A stretch of DNA of 35,466 nt from Pseudomonadota bacterium (GTDB taxonomy: Bacteria; Desulfobacterota; Desulfuromonadia; Geobacterales; Pseudopelobacteraceae): NCBI GenBank assembly GCA_019352135.1, contig JABBNX010000017.1, positions 1 to 35,466 on the forward strand, written 5' to 3'. Position 1 is the first letter of the stretch. Every line of letters begins with the position of its first letter. Below, one piece after another: positions 1-7,688 of this stretch. Position numbers and translations under genes: made by a program. Under the pieces are notes generated by a model. The model was not told the DNA's origin. It worked only from the letters and a program-made list of their open reading frames with translations, and ran no database searches.

Positions 1-2
1 CG

Positions 3-1220
3 TTATATCAACTTACTCCGCCAGTTATACGCCTTTTTCTGGCACTCGATGACGCTGGCAAGTGTGATGTCAAGTTTACCAAGACATACTGCCGCCTCAT
101 CAAGGTCAAGCGACTCCATCATCTCCGCCAGACAGAGCAGGGTTCCCAGATCTCCACACCGGTTGACCAGAGCATCCTGAATCTCTTCCGACAAATTCAG
201 ATTAGTTACAATCGTTTTCATGTCCACATCATAGATGTCTTTCAGCATCGAAAGAGTCCCAACCATGAATGCCTGCTCTGGATGCGCATGGCGCAACAAC
301 CGAGGGCTTTGAGGCCTGAAACGAGCCAGCTCTTCCATGAAAGCCGCCCGGACTGCAGCCATGTCGAGAAGCGCGCTATTCAAACCCGAACCGCCATCAT
401 CGGCGAAAACGGCAAGCTGCACCCAGCGGTTAAGATGTCCCACGCCGACCTGGGTAATTGCATGACGGACGGTACGTATTTTCTCTCGCGCAGAAAACGA
501 GACTGAATTTACGAGCAGAAGAAGTTTGTACGTAAGGGCCGGGCTCTGCTTAAACGTTTCTTCGATTTCATCAATATCGGCATCATCGGTTAATTGCTGC
601 ATCAACCTGAAAAACGTGCCTGCCGAGTTTTCCATCCGGGATTTCTGCATCAGCGATGGCCGGGCAAAAAAGTACCCCTGAAAAAGTTCAAACCCCATCC
701 TGCGGCAGCGGAGATACACATGCCTGCTGTCGACCTTTTCCGCCAGGAGCTTGACCGGATACCGCCGTAATTGTTCAACCTCCTGGTACAGTTCATCCAG
801 TGGTGTCGCAAGCAGATCCATCTTGACGATATCCACCACCCCGGCATAGAGATCCTCGTATGCGGGAGAATAGCGATGGTCATCAAGAGCCAGAACAAAC
901 CCTTTGGCCTTAAGCTTCCGGCATCGATCGATGATTCCGGGAGTAATGATGATGCCTTCCAGCAATTCCAGCCCGATCATATCCGCCGGCAACAGTTCCA
1001 GAGCCTCGTTCATCAACATATCGGCATCCACATTGATAAATCCGCGATAACCACCGAGAATTTCATGGGCGCCGAAATTTGACAGCACATTAAGCATGAC
1101 ACTGGATGTAGCCTGGGAAGAGTTCAGTATGGCTGCTGAAGATGTGGATTGAGGCGAGCGGAACAGCAACTCATAGGCAACAACCTCTTCAAGGCCGTTC
1201 AGAATTGGCTGCCTGCCCAT
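3..1220 (-). CDS. EAL-HDOD signal transduction protein (YuxH-type)
   Basis: About 405 residues. The N-terminal half is an EAL-like domain: YELLFR near the start, then LELLEG, LDDHRYSP in place of DDFGTGYS, DIVKMD, LLAEKVD in place of EGVET, and FQGYFFARP. The C-terminal half is an HDOD domain, a non-catalytic HD relative, including the stretch around YKLLLLVNS. This order is that of the EAL/HDOD family, whose EAL domains are usually degenerate and are thought to sense or scaffold rather than cleave c-di-GMP. The altered DDFGTG and EGVET motifs fit that. I chose the ATG at 1220 because the conserved opening (GRQPIL...YELLFRS) begins there. A longer frame reaches 1382 but its extra residues look non-coding, and no strong Shine-Dalgarno decides between them. 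The gene is complete at its 3' end, with stop at 3-5. It follows draT by 240 bases on the same strand. A link to nitrogen control is unproven. Confidence 0.85.
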   Translation of the reverse strand: MGRQPILNGLEEVVAYELLFRSPQSTSSAAILNSSQATSSVMLNVLSNFGAHEILGGYRGFINVDADMLMNEALELLPADMIGLELLEGIIITPGIIDRCRKLKAKGFVLALDDHRYSPAYEDLYAGVVDIVKMDLLATPLDELYQEVEQLRRYPVKLLAEKVDSRHVYLRCRRMGFELFQGYFFARPSLMQKSRMENSAGTFFRLMQQLTDDADIDEIEETFKQSPALTYKLLLLVNSVSFSAREKIRTVRHAITQVGVGHLNRWVQLAVFADDGGSGLNSALLDMAAVRAAFMEELARFRPQSPRLLRHAHPEQAFMVGTLSMLKDIYDVDMKTIVTNLNLSEEIQDALVNRCGDLGTLLCLAEMMESLDLDEAAVCLGKLDITLASVIECQKKAYNWRSKLI

Positions 1221-1459
1221 GAGATGGTTTGAATGATTCAAAAGGTACTCCGTAACGCGTAACAGGTCAGGCTGACAAAAGGTTAATCGCGGTGTATGAG
1301 GGACGGCAATTTCCTCCGTACCCACGTGACGTTGACCACGCAAAAATGTCCTCGTGTGAGGACAATACCATTTATACAGCAAACCGGTTGATTAGCAAGG
1401 GCAAACTTGTGCCGGAGCGCGTTCAGGAGGGAGCTTGATCACTGAATCGAGACATTTTT

Positions 1460-2260
1460 TTACGAACCGATGGTACACATTACCCTCCGCACCCGGTATT
1501 CCCCGCCAATAACAAGATACTCCCCTTCACCTTTCATGATACTGCCGGGCAGCAGATCATTGTAGAAGAATAGTTTACAGAGCGGCACCTGCACTTCCCA
1601 GACTGTTGAGCCGAATTCCCAGGCTCGTTCCTCATCGGACGTAAACGATACCAGGTTGTTCAGGCGAACTATCTGTGAGCGTCTGTCGATCTGTTCAATG
1701 ACGTCATGCTCGCTGGCATCATAGGTACCGCGATACAGGGGAATTATTGAGGATGCCGGAAATTTCCGGGACAGTTCAAACTGGCAATATTCGTAGAGGA
1801 TATCGAGTTGTGATTGGATTGCATTGGTACGGGCGCTCCCCTTCATGACATCCACGGAATAATCAAAGTAAGCCTCACTGTGAATGCCTGTAATGCGGGC
1901 CCGGTGAAAGCTGGGCACAATGCCCATACGGCTCTCGACCCAACGCTTGAGAACGGCGCCTTCGATGGAATTTGAATCCATCATCCAGCCCCGCAGATAG
2001 CGCAGGTAACTGTTCTTGATACTTTTCCGGGCTGCATCGGTCTGATCCTGCCACTGATGCAGCTGAAATTTTACCGACATATAGTCGTTGAAGATGAGGG
2101 CTCTCTCTTCCTGACTATTCAATGTCCGCAGTTTGTCAAAAAGGAAGCGGTTTCCCTCCTTGACTCCCTGAATCTCCAGCTTTTGGGGATTGTCATTGAA
2201 ATGACGTGAAGCGATGACCCAGGGCGGCAGGTTACAATTATTGAAAGAGCCGTTGTGCAT
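1460..2260 (-). CDS. draT: NAD(+)--dinitrogen-reductase ADP-D-ribosyltransferase DraT
   Basis: DraT moves ADP-ribose from NAD+ onto one arginine of nitrogenase reductase (NifH), stopping nitrogen fixation when ammonium appears or energy falls. The 266-residue product opens with the family signature NNCNLPPWVIASRHFNDNP. It also has the LYRGTYD segment, typical of an ADP-ribosyltransferase NAD-binding site, and SFTSDEERAWEFG further on. The length is normal for DraT. The ATG at 2260 is preceded by GAGGTGAT at about 7 bases. The upstream GTG and ATG at 2272 and 2269 lie on top of that ribosome site, so they are unlikely starts. It is the fourth gene of the nifX-fdxB-nifX-like-draT run, about 50 bases behind its neighbour, so it is probably co-transcribed with nif genes. 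The target arginine is present in the NifH of this window (residue 99). The reversing hydrolase, DraG, was not found here. Confidence 0.9.
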   Translation of the reverse strand: MHNGSFNNCNLPPWVIASRHFNDNPQKLEIQGVKEGNRFLFDKLRTLNSQEERALIFNDYMSVKFQLHQWQDQTDAARKSIKNSYLRYLRGWMMDSNSIEGAVLKRWVESRMGIVPSFHRARITGIHSEAYFDYSVDVMKGSARTNAIQSQLDILYEYCQFELSRKFPASSIIPLYRGTYDASEHDVIEQIDRRSQIVRLNNLVSFTSDEERAWEFGSTVWEVQVPLCKLFFYNDLLPGSIMKGEGEYLVIGGEYRVRRVMCTIGS

Positions 2261-2306
2261 AATGGTCATCACCTCTTTGTGACGCAGCGATTCGCACTGT
2301 GCGTCG

Positions 2307-2636
2307 CTACAGAATTTTTGCCAGTTCCACCAGAGTGAGCTTGATAGGCCCGCTGATCACGAACGATTCAACACCAAGCTTTTCAAGTTCTCCCTTCGGG
2401 TGTTCGCCCATCTGAGCGGTCACTACGGCCCTGCACCCGGAAAGAGCATCGGAAATACCTTTCAGCAAATGCCCCCGCAACGGATGTTCAGGATCAAAGC
2501 TGCAGTAACGCTCCACTTTTCGTTCGTCAACCAGTTTTGCATCACCGTTCTCGATATCAAATATCAAGAAACGCTCAGCATGGCCGAAGTGCTGGTTAAT
2601 CTCCTTACCATCTTTTGATGCGACTGCGATCAACAT
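2307..2636 (-). CDS. NifX/NifB-C-terminal-domain protein (dinitrogenase FeMo-cofactor biosynthesis family)
   Basis: This is a 109-residue single-domain protein of the family that includes NifX, NafY and the C-terminal domain of NifB, which bind FeMo-cofactor or its NifB-co precursor. It opens MLIAVASKDG and contains NQHFGHAERFLIFDI, the conserved QHFG-H motif. The middle has an alpha/beta fold pattern with CRAVVTAQMG. A longer frame reaches 2714, but the start at 2636 is decided by a strong GAGGAGGT about 5 bases upstream and by conservation. It lies between fdxB and draT, so it is probably a cofactor or precursor carrier. It is not the canonical NifX, which is the separate gene at 3046-3432. 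No specific gene name can be given. Confidence 0.85.
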   Translation of the reverse strand: MLIAVASKDGKEINQHFGHAERFLIFDIENGDAKLVDERKVERYCSFDPEHPLRGHLLKGISDALSGCRAVVTAQMGEHPKGELEKLGVESFVISGPIKLTLVELAKIL

Positions 2637-2663
2637 ACGATACCTCCTCAACAATAGAACCAC

Positions 2664-2705
2664 CGGGGAGACTGTCCCGCCCTTAAGAGCGGCACAATCT
2701 CCCCG
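2664..2705 (-). other. Intercistronic hairpin between fdxB and the NifX-like gene
   Basis: An 8-base inverted repeat (CGGGGAGA / TCTCCCCG) encloses a second one (CCGCTC-TTAA-GGGCGG on the minus strand), giving a long two-part stem. It lies just after the fdxB stop and before the ribosome site of the next gene. There is no U-tract, so it is more likely an mRNA processing or stability element, or a partial attenuator, than a terminator. Confidence 0.5.
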
Positions 2706-2717
2706 AAGACCCAAAAA

Positions 2718-2981
2718 CTACAGCATGACCGGTTCAAAACTGAAGCACTTCTTCGAGCAGGTTCGCTCGCAGGCCTGACAGCCGATGCAGTTCCCCGGGT
2801 TTTCCACCTTCATGAACATCTTGGCGGAATCATCCTCATCAAGCTCCTCGAACGTCAGGACATCGTGAGCACAAACCTTGTAGCAGCGTCCGCACCCAAT
2901 GCAGGTTTCCTTGTCAATGGAAGTAACAAACAGCGGAGTCCATTCTTTTTTGTCGCGGGTTAATCCGGTAATGTAAGCCAT
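2718..2981 (-). CDS. fdxB: Ferredoxin III, nif-specific, 2[4Fe-4S]
   Basis: This 87-residue ferredoxin opens with the family signature YITGLTRDKKEWTPLFVTSID. It has two cluster motifs: C27-C30-C33-C37 (CIGCGRCYKVC) and C65-C68-C71-C75 with an extra C79 (CIGCQACERTCSKKC). The extra cysteine and the acidic insert between motifs (EELDEDD) are typical of the nif-specific ferredoxin III group, which supplies electrons for nitrogenase or cofactor assembly. It is slightly shorter than many relatives. The ATG at 2981 has AAAGGAG about 6 bases upstream. It lies between nifX and the second NifX-domain gene on the same strand, consistent with one nif operon starting at the promoter near 3680. Confidence 0.9.
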   Translation of the reverse strand: MAYITGLTRDKKEWTPLFVTSIDKETCIGCGRCYKVCAHDVLTFEELDEDDSAKMFMKVENPGNCIGCQACERTCSKKCFSFEPVML

Positions 2982-3010
2982 CTTTTGTCTCCTTTGTGAT
3001 TGTGGATTTT

Positions 3011-3061
3011 GAATTATGAATTTTGCATGCAGCGATTATATGAATTCACAATTCATAATTC
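3011..3061. repeat. AT-rich inverted repeat overlapping the nifX 3' end
   Basis: Perfect 12-base arms GAATTATGAATT (3011-3022) and AATTCATAATTC (3050-3061) are separated by 27 bases. It lies in the nifX-fdxB gap, and its outer arm encodes the last residues of NifX (NYEL) and covers its stop codon. It resembles the short mobile palindromic repeats scattered in many genomes. I cannot count copies genome-wide from this window. Confidence 0.6.
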
Positions 3062-3432
3062 GGATTATCTGTCTTGCCGTTCATAGCCTTCCTGAGCCAG
3101 GGTGGCGGGTTGCCGCGCAACACTTCCTGGAAGCGCTCTACGGTCTCTTTCAGGTTGGCCTCGCTGTTGGTTTTCATCGGATGAATCTTTTGAGCCACCA
3201 GTTTGGCTGCTGCCGGTCCGCCGATCTGCATGGTATAGACAATGGCACAATCGGCAAGGAGCTGCGTGCGAGCAGAGATACGATCCTCTTCATCACCGCC
3301 ATGTTCTTCCACGCTGACCGCCTCAAGAAAAACGGCCTCATCCGGACCGACCTCCCAGATATGGAAGTTCTGACACTGACCGAAGTGCTGATCGATGATT
3401 TCACCAGTTGATGTCGTAAATGCTATTTTCAT
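3046..3432 (-). CDS. nifX: Nitrogen fixation protein NifX
   Basis: NifX carries NifB-co and FeMo-cofactor intermediates between NifB and NifEN during cofactor assembly. The product is 128 residues. It has the QHFG motif (DQHFGQCQNFHIWEV), then a conserved core and the NifX-specific tail around IGGPAAAKLVAQKIHPMKT followed by the LRGNPPPWLRK segment. That tail separates it from the simpler NifX-domain protein at 2307-2636. Start at 3432 is supported by AAGGAAGGTGAGC directly upstream. The last few codons are formed by an inserted palindromic repeat, so the C-terminus probably differs from close relatives. It is the first gene after a sigma-54 promoter and a roughly 230-base leader with an intrinsic terminator, so its expression, and that of fdxB and draT behind it, probably needs antitermination. 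Confidence 0.9.
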   Translation of the reverse strand: MKIAFTTSTGEIIDQHFGQCQNFHIWEVGPDEAVFLEAVSVEEHGGDEEDRISARTQLLADCAIVYTMQIGGPAAAKLVAQKIHPMKTNSEANLKETVERFQEVLRGNPPPWLRKAMNGKTDNPNYEL

Positions 3433-3453
3433 TGCTCACCTTCCTTTTTAAAT

Positions 3454-3494
3454 GGAAAAAGGCGCACCATCTCTCTGATGGCGGCGCCTTTGCC
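3454..3494 (-). terminator. Leader terminator upstream of nifX, with conserved GGCAAAGGCGCC box
   Basis: In the transcript, AAGGCGC plus GCCATC pair with GATGGT plus GCGCCTT (one bulged base, loop AGAGA). The stem is followed at once by a U-run, which is the form of a Rho-independent terminator. It lies only about 25 bases before the nifX start codon and after the promoter, so it must be read through for expression. The 12-base box (3483-3494) forming its ascending arm recurs in the nifH and nifK leaders. Confidence 0.8.
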
Positions 3495-3672
3495 GTTGTG
3501 CCTGTAAAAAACTATGTCAATAGCTATTAAGCACGGGACGTGCCAAAACGTATCATGCTGAATTTTAAAGCTTTTAATACTACAGCAGCATTGCGGAAGC
3601 TGCCGGGGTATAATTCACTGCTTAATAAGTAACCATAACTGATTGCTTGTGCATGCGGGGCAATCTTTTACT

Positions 3673-3688
3673 GGCATGCATACAGCCA
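3673..3688 (-). promoter_or_regulatory. Sigma-54 (-24/-12) promoter for nifX operon
   Basis: On the minus strand TGGCTGTATGCATGCC fits the GG-N10-GC rule of RpoN promoters. It is weaker than the nifH and nifEN versions in the -24 box. The predicted start is near 3662, giving a long leader of about 230 bases. It lies about 70 bases past the nifEN stop, so nifX can be transcribed independently of nifEN. Confidence 0.6.
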
Positions 3689-3755
3689 AATATTGAAACG
3701 CGTGGTGGAGAATGTGCGTCAGAATCAAGTCTGAAGCCACACTCTTGCGCGGCCG

Positions 3756-6515
3756 TCAATTATGCGCCAGCTTCTGCGCCTCCTTGGCGTTCGCCTGGAA
3801 CAGGTTTGCCGTTTCGAACACCAGGTTCAGCGTGCCGCGATACCCTACCCAAACTTTCTGGTGAGCACCCAGACGATCAAAGGACGGCAGCCCGGCCCGC
3901 AGATGAGCGCCGATTTTGAGCTTGGCCGCCGCCTGGCGGCCGTTGGAGTTAGCCACAATCAGGTCGGCACCGACGGCGGCGCTTTCCAGATCCTCCAGAT
4001 CCCCGACAAAAACGTTGGCGCTCGGTAGCGCATCCAGTCCGCGCGTTCTGGTGGCAGACAGCGCCGCCTGAATCTCGCACCCCATCCCTGCCAGGAAGCC
4101 GGTCAGTGTCTTGAGATTGTCAGCTTCCACAGCGATGGCAACCTTCTTGGTGCCGAACTGGTAATGGCTGTCCACCATCGCATCCATCAGGCGACTCCGC
4201 CAGCGACGGTTTTTTTCCGGGATCGGTCGGCCGCTGATGGCGGACAGCACCTCCATGAAGCGGTCCGTCTCGGCAAGACCGGTGAGTGACGTGAAGCCGT
4301 ACGCGGGGATAGCGAACTTTTCCTTCAGCTTGAGAGCGGCCTTTGCCAGCGAATCACCGACATATAACGTCGCAATACTGCGCCCACCTTTCTTGATATC
4401 TTCAACAGGTATACCGCCGGTTGACAGCGGTGATACGACCTCGTCGATATGCCCGTCCATGGCGTTGGAAATATCAGGAATGCAGAGCACCGTCAGCCCG
4501 AATGACTCAATCAGCTCCTTCAGCTCTTCCACATCGGCAGGGGTCAGATGAGCCCCCGGCAACAGGTTGACCTGGTCGGCTACGACCGTGCCACCTTCAG
4601 CCAGACTCCCGACGATCGCCTCCACCGCGGTAGCGTACCCTTCCTGCATGGAGCCGCAGTAATCCGGTGTGGACGCCCATATAATCGGGACGGCATCATG
4701 TTCCGGATGTTCCGTACGGAACTCCTTTATGATCTTGTGAATATCGTCCCCCATGGTCTCCGTCAAGCCGGTTGTCATCACCCCTACCACCTCGGGATTG
4801 AACTTCTCGATAACCCGTCCGATCCCCTTTTTCAGGTTCTCCCAGCCGCCAAAGATCGCGCTGTCCTCGCTCATGGCGGTGGCATTCAGGGCGATGGACT
4901 CCTTGTAGTGCCGCGACAGCTGCAGTCTGATAAAAGTCGAACATCCCTGGGCGCCGTGCAGCAACCCCAGCATGTTGTTAATCCCCAGATAGGCCATGGT
5001 GGCGCCCAGCGCGGGCGAGTTCTTCTGCGGGTTGACGGTGGCTGCCTTGCTGGAAACCTTGACCCGTGACGCCGAAATATCCTCGGCCATAAATGTCTCG
5101 CCATGCCCTGCCGCCGCGGCAACGTCAGCCTGCAGCGCTGAAGCGCTCTTCTCCCACGGTGCCGGAGCATTCAGCGCCGGCCAGATCGGATTATTGACCG
5201 TCATATCCAGCTGTTTTGAAAAGGTTACCATCCCGTCATAGCCGGCATAGGGATGCGAACGACCATGATTGATATCCATAAAAGGGGTCTTGGTCTTCAG
5301 CGCCAGGAACTTGGTCTTGCCGCCGGCGACTATCAGGTCGGGCATCTTCTCGCGCATGACCGCCAGCAGCCCCGCGGTGGAGGTGTCCTCGATGATCTGC
5401 GCGTCCTTGTGCATCAACCCCTTCATGCGGTAGAAGTCCTCGAGGGTTGAATTCTGCGTGCCGGCCGCCAGCACCTCTACCCCCAGCTCGCGCAGGGAGT
5501 TAACCATCGACCAGGTTTTGACACCACCGGTGAATAAAACCGCGGTCTTGCCTTCCAGTCTCGCACGGTAGGGTGCAATCGCATCGCGGCATTTTGCCTC
5601 CTCCTCTTCGATCAGCCGTTCCACCCGATCCTGCATGGTGCGCTTCTCCAAACCGTTGACAATATTGTCCAGTTCACGGGCGATATCGCGCAGCGCCTTG
5701 GCGGTATCGGTCATGCCATAGAAAGATTCCTCAATATACGGCATGCCATAGGTTTTCTGCATCTTCTTGGCAAGATTGGTCAGTGATTTGGAGCAGATGA
5801 TGATATTGAGCTTGGCCCGGTGGGCATAGCGCAGCTCCTCGAACTTCGAGTCGCCGCTGAAGCAGGAGAGTATCTGGATTCCGAGCCTGTCAAAAAGAGG
5901 CAGCATCCCCCACAGGTCACCGGCGATGTTGTACTCGCCGATCAGGTTGATAGGATATTCGCCCAGAAGCGGCGGCTCGGTCGTGCCGATTACATACTTG
6001 AAGAGGATCTCTCCGGCCAGGCGGTTGCCGATATTCTTGTCGCCGATGAATCCGGGGGTGTTGACCGGGATGACCGGAATGGCGACTTTTGCCGCCGCCG
6101 CCGTGCAGACCGCCTCCACATCATCACCGGTCATGGCGGTAACACAGGTGGCATAGACAAAGATGGCCCTGGCCTGATCCTTATAGCGCTCGGCAAGATC
6201 GAGGATCGCCCGGTAGAGTTTCTTCTCGCCGCCGAAGATAACGTCATTTTCCAGCATTTCGGTGGTGAAGCCGCGCCGGTAGAGTTGAGAATCCGATGAT
6301 CTGGCGCCCCGGTTGTCCCAGGAGTTGCCGGCGCAGCCGATCGGCCCGTGCACCAGATGAATGGCATCGGTAATCGGCATCAGGACGACCCGGGCCCCGT
6401 CATAAGCACAGGAACGCTCGGTTCCCTCACCCGGTTCCGATTTTTTGCAGAACTTGGGAGCACCCTTGTCGTTGGTTTCGCAATCAGTTACATCGTAATA
6501 ATCGGGTTTTGCCAT
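3756..6515 (-). CDS. nifEN: Fused FeMo-cofactor scaffold protein NifE-NifN
   Basis: NifEN is the scaffold on which NifB-co matures to FeMo-cofactor before transfer to NifDK. Here both subunits are one chain of 919 residues. The NifE half (about 1-450) has cysteines at 36, 61 and 124, matching the cluster ligands in the NifE subunit, and Cys241 in KLNIIICSKS, matching the cofactor-side cysteine. The NifN half starts around the segment PALGATMAYLGINNM and has the HGAQGCSTF cysteine and the MSEDSAIFGGW motif. Fusion of nifE and nifN is known in Geobacter relatives, so it is not new. A longer frame reaches 6617, but the ATG at 6515 starts the conserved MAKPDYYDVTD region and has GGTGAGGTG upstream. 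It has its own sigma-54 promoter and a short leader of about 57 bases with no terminator hairpin, unlike nifX, nifK and nifH. Confidence 0.95.
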   Translation of the reverse strand: MAKPDYYDVTDCETNDKGAPKFCKKSEPGEGTERSCAYDGARVVLMPITDAIHLVHGPIGCAGNSWDNRGARSSDSQLYRRGFTTEMLENDVIFGGEKKLYRAILDLAERYKDQARAIFVYATCVTAMTGDDVEAVCTAAAAKVAIPVIPVNTPGFIGDKNIGNRLAGEILFKYVIGTTEPPLLGEYPINLIGEYNIAGDLWGMLPLFDRLGIQILSCFSGDSKFEELRYAHRAKLNIIICSKSLTNLAKKMQKTYGMPYIEESFYGMTDTAKALRDIARELDNIVNGLEKRTMQDRVERLIEEEEAKCRDAIAPYRARLEGKTAVLFTGGVKTWSMVNSLRELGVEVLAAGTQNSTLEDFYRMKGLMHKDAQIIEDTSTAGLLAVMREKMPDLIVAGGKTKFLALKTKTPFMDINHGRSHPYAGYDGMVTFSKQLDMTVNNPIWPALNAPAPWEKSASALQADVAAAAGHGETFMAEDISASRVKVSSKAATVNPQKNSPALGATMAYLGINNMLGLLHGAQGCSTFIRLQLSRHYKESIALNATAMSEDSAIFGGWENLKKGIGRVIEKFNPEVVGVMTTGLTETMGDDIHKIIKEFRTEHPEHDAVPIIWASTPDYCGSMQEGYATAVEAIVGSLAEGGTVVADQVNLLPGAHLTPADVEELKELIESFGLTVLCIPDISNAMDGHIDEVVSPLSTGGIPVEDIKKGGRSIATLYVGDSLAKAALKLKEKFAIPAYGFTSLTGLAETDRFMEVLSAISGRPIPEKNRRWRSRLMDAMVDSHYQFGTKKVAIAVEADNLKTLTGFLAGMGCEIQAALSATRTRGLDALPSANVFVGDLEDLESAAVGADLIVANSNGRQAAAKLKIGAHLRAGLPSFDRLGAHQKVWVGYRGTLNLVFETANLFQANAKEAQKLAHN

Positions 6516-6582
6516 TGTATGCACCTCACCTGACCCTGATAAACAGGATAGTTCGCAAAACTGTCGTCCTGCCATCAGGTAG

Positions 6583-6598
6583 AGCATGGGGCATGCCA
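6583..6598 (-). promoter_or_regulatory. Sigma-54 (-24/-12) promoter for nifEN
   Basis: TGGCATGCCCCATGCT on the minus strand has GG-N10-GC spacing and matches the nifH promoter at 15 of 16 positions. The predicted start is near 6572, about 57 bases before the ATG. Confidence 0.75.
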
Positions 6599-6674
6599 AT
6601 GCGCGAGACATCTGCAATATACTGAATATACTACTTTTTTAAATACACACTGGGTCAGGAGCATCCGCTTGTGC

Positions 6675-7628
6675 TTATTTATTAAGCAATGCCGCCCCCC
6701 ATGCTGCCACCACCACAGCAATACTCGACATCGCCAGCAGAGCATTCAGGAAGCGCCCGGGGCGGCCATGCCTCCCGATAAGGTATTCCGTCATCATTCC
6801 GAGACAGCAGCCGGAGATAAAACCGAACAGATGCGCACCCAGATCCGTATTCTTACCCTCCGTACCAAGCAGCGCCAGTAACGCCAGGGCCGCAGAGACA
6901 GGAAGCATCCAGCGGGTGCGGAGATTGCGCCGGTACCGCACCAGACTGAGCGCCGCCAGGATGCCGACCGCGCCGAACACGGCGGTGGACGCACCGATCG
7001 AGCTATGGGTGGGAGGTTGCAGGCAGGCATTGATCAGATTACCGCACGCGCCGGCACCGAGCAGCAGGCTCCAGGCCAGCCCCGAACCGAGCTCCCGACA
7101 GAGAAAGACAATAAATATCCCGCCTATGGCCAGGTTACTGGAGAGATGAACCCAATCGGCGTGAAGGGTAAGAGCCGTCACGATTCGCCACCACTCCCCG
7201 CCGAGTATTTTTGCCGCCTGGGCATTCCCGAGGGAGACCCAATCGGGCATGGGGATGCCGGTCGCAGAGACATCAAGCTGGGTGATATTGTGAAAGGTCG
7301 CAAGGAGGAGCAGAATCGAGAGCGTTGCCAGGGTGTTCTCCGCCAGATACTGGGACGGCGGATCAGGAGGTGGCCAGTTGCGGTTCAGTTTTTCAAAACA
7401 AGACAGCTCGCGTACGGCTGTCGCATGATGCTCCGGCGGCACCAGCAGATGCCAGCCGTGCTCGTCCCTGACAATCTGGCACGGCACCAGGCGGGAGTCC
7501 AGCGCCAACGCCCAGAGCTGAATACGCTGGTGATCATGGGCGGCATCGGACCGGGCCGCCACGTCTGCCGGCAGAATTTCCAGCCAGGCAGTCTCAACCT
7601 CTTCGCTCAAAGGACGATCCAAATCCAT
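6675..7628 (-). CDS. Rhomboid-family intramembrane serine protease
   Basis: This 317-residue protein starts with a soluble region of about 110 residues (LDRPLSEEVETAWLEILPADV...) and then has roughly six to seven membrane segments. Rhomboid landmarks are visible: WWRIVTALTLHADWVHLSSN, the serine motif GASTAVFG for the catalytic Ser, and the partner histidine in GAHLFGFISG. Such enzymes cleave membrane proteins within the bilayer; the substrate here is unknown. The ATG at 7628 has an AAGG site about 5-6 bases upstream; a longer frame to 7664 exists with no better site. It starts about 60 bases after the sensor kinase on the same strand and ends about 75 bases before the nifEN promoter. A role in nitrogen fixation is not indicated. 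Confidence 0.85.
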   Translation of the reverse strand: MDLDRPLSEEVETAWLEILPADVAARSDAAHDHQRIQLWALALDSRLVPCQIVRDEHGWHLLVPPEHHATAVRELSCFEKLNRNWPPPDPPSQYLAENTLATLSILLLLATFHNITQLDVSATGIPMPDWVSLGNAQAAKILGGEWWRIVTALTLHADWVHLSSNLAIGGIFIVFLCRELGSGLAWSLLLGAGACGNLINACLQPPTHSSIGASTAVFGAVGILAALSLVRYRRNLRTRWMLPVSAALALLALLGTEGKNTDLGAHLFGFISGCCLGMMTEYLIGRHGRPGRFLNALLAMSSIAVVVAAWGAALLNK

Positions 7629-7688
7629 AGTAACCTTGTTGTACGTGCACCAGCACGACATCACACCCTGGAGCCCGAAGATGAACGA

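Noticed and set aside
3641-3665. GATTGC / GCAATC inverted repeat near the predicted nifX transcript start
   Set aside because: Only 6-base arms with a 13-base gap, partly at the start site. There is no equivalent in the nifH or nifK leaders, so a role as the first antiterminator hairpin is not supported.
6535-6579. Inverted repeat before nifEN (CCTGAT / ATCAGG with an inner stem)
   Set aside because: With transcription predicted to start near 6572, most of the upstream arm would not be in the RNA, and no U-run follows. It is not counted as a leader element.
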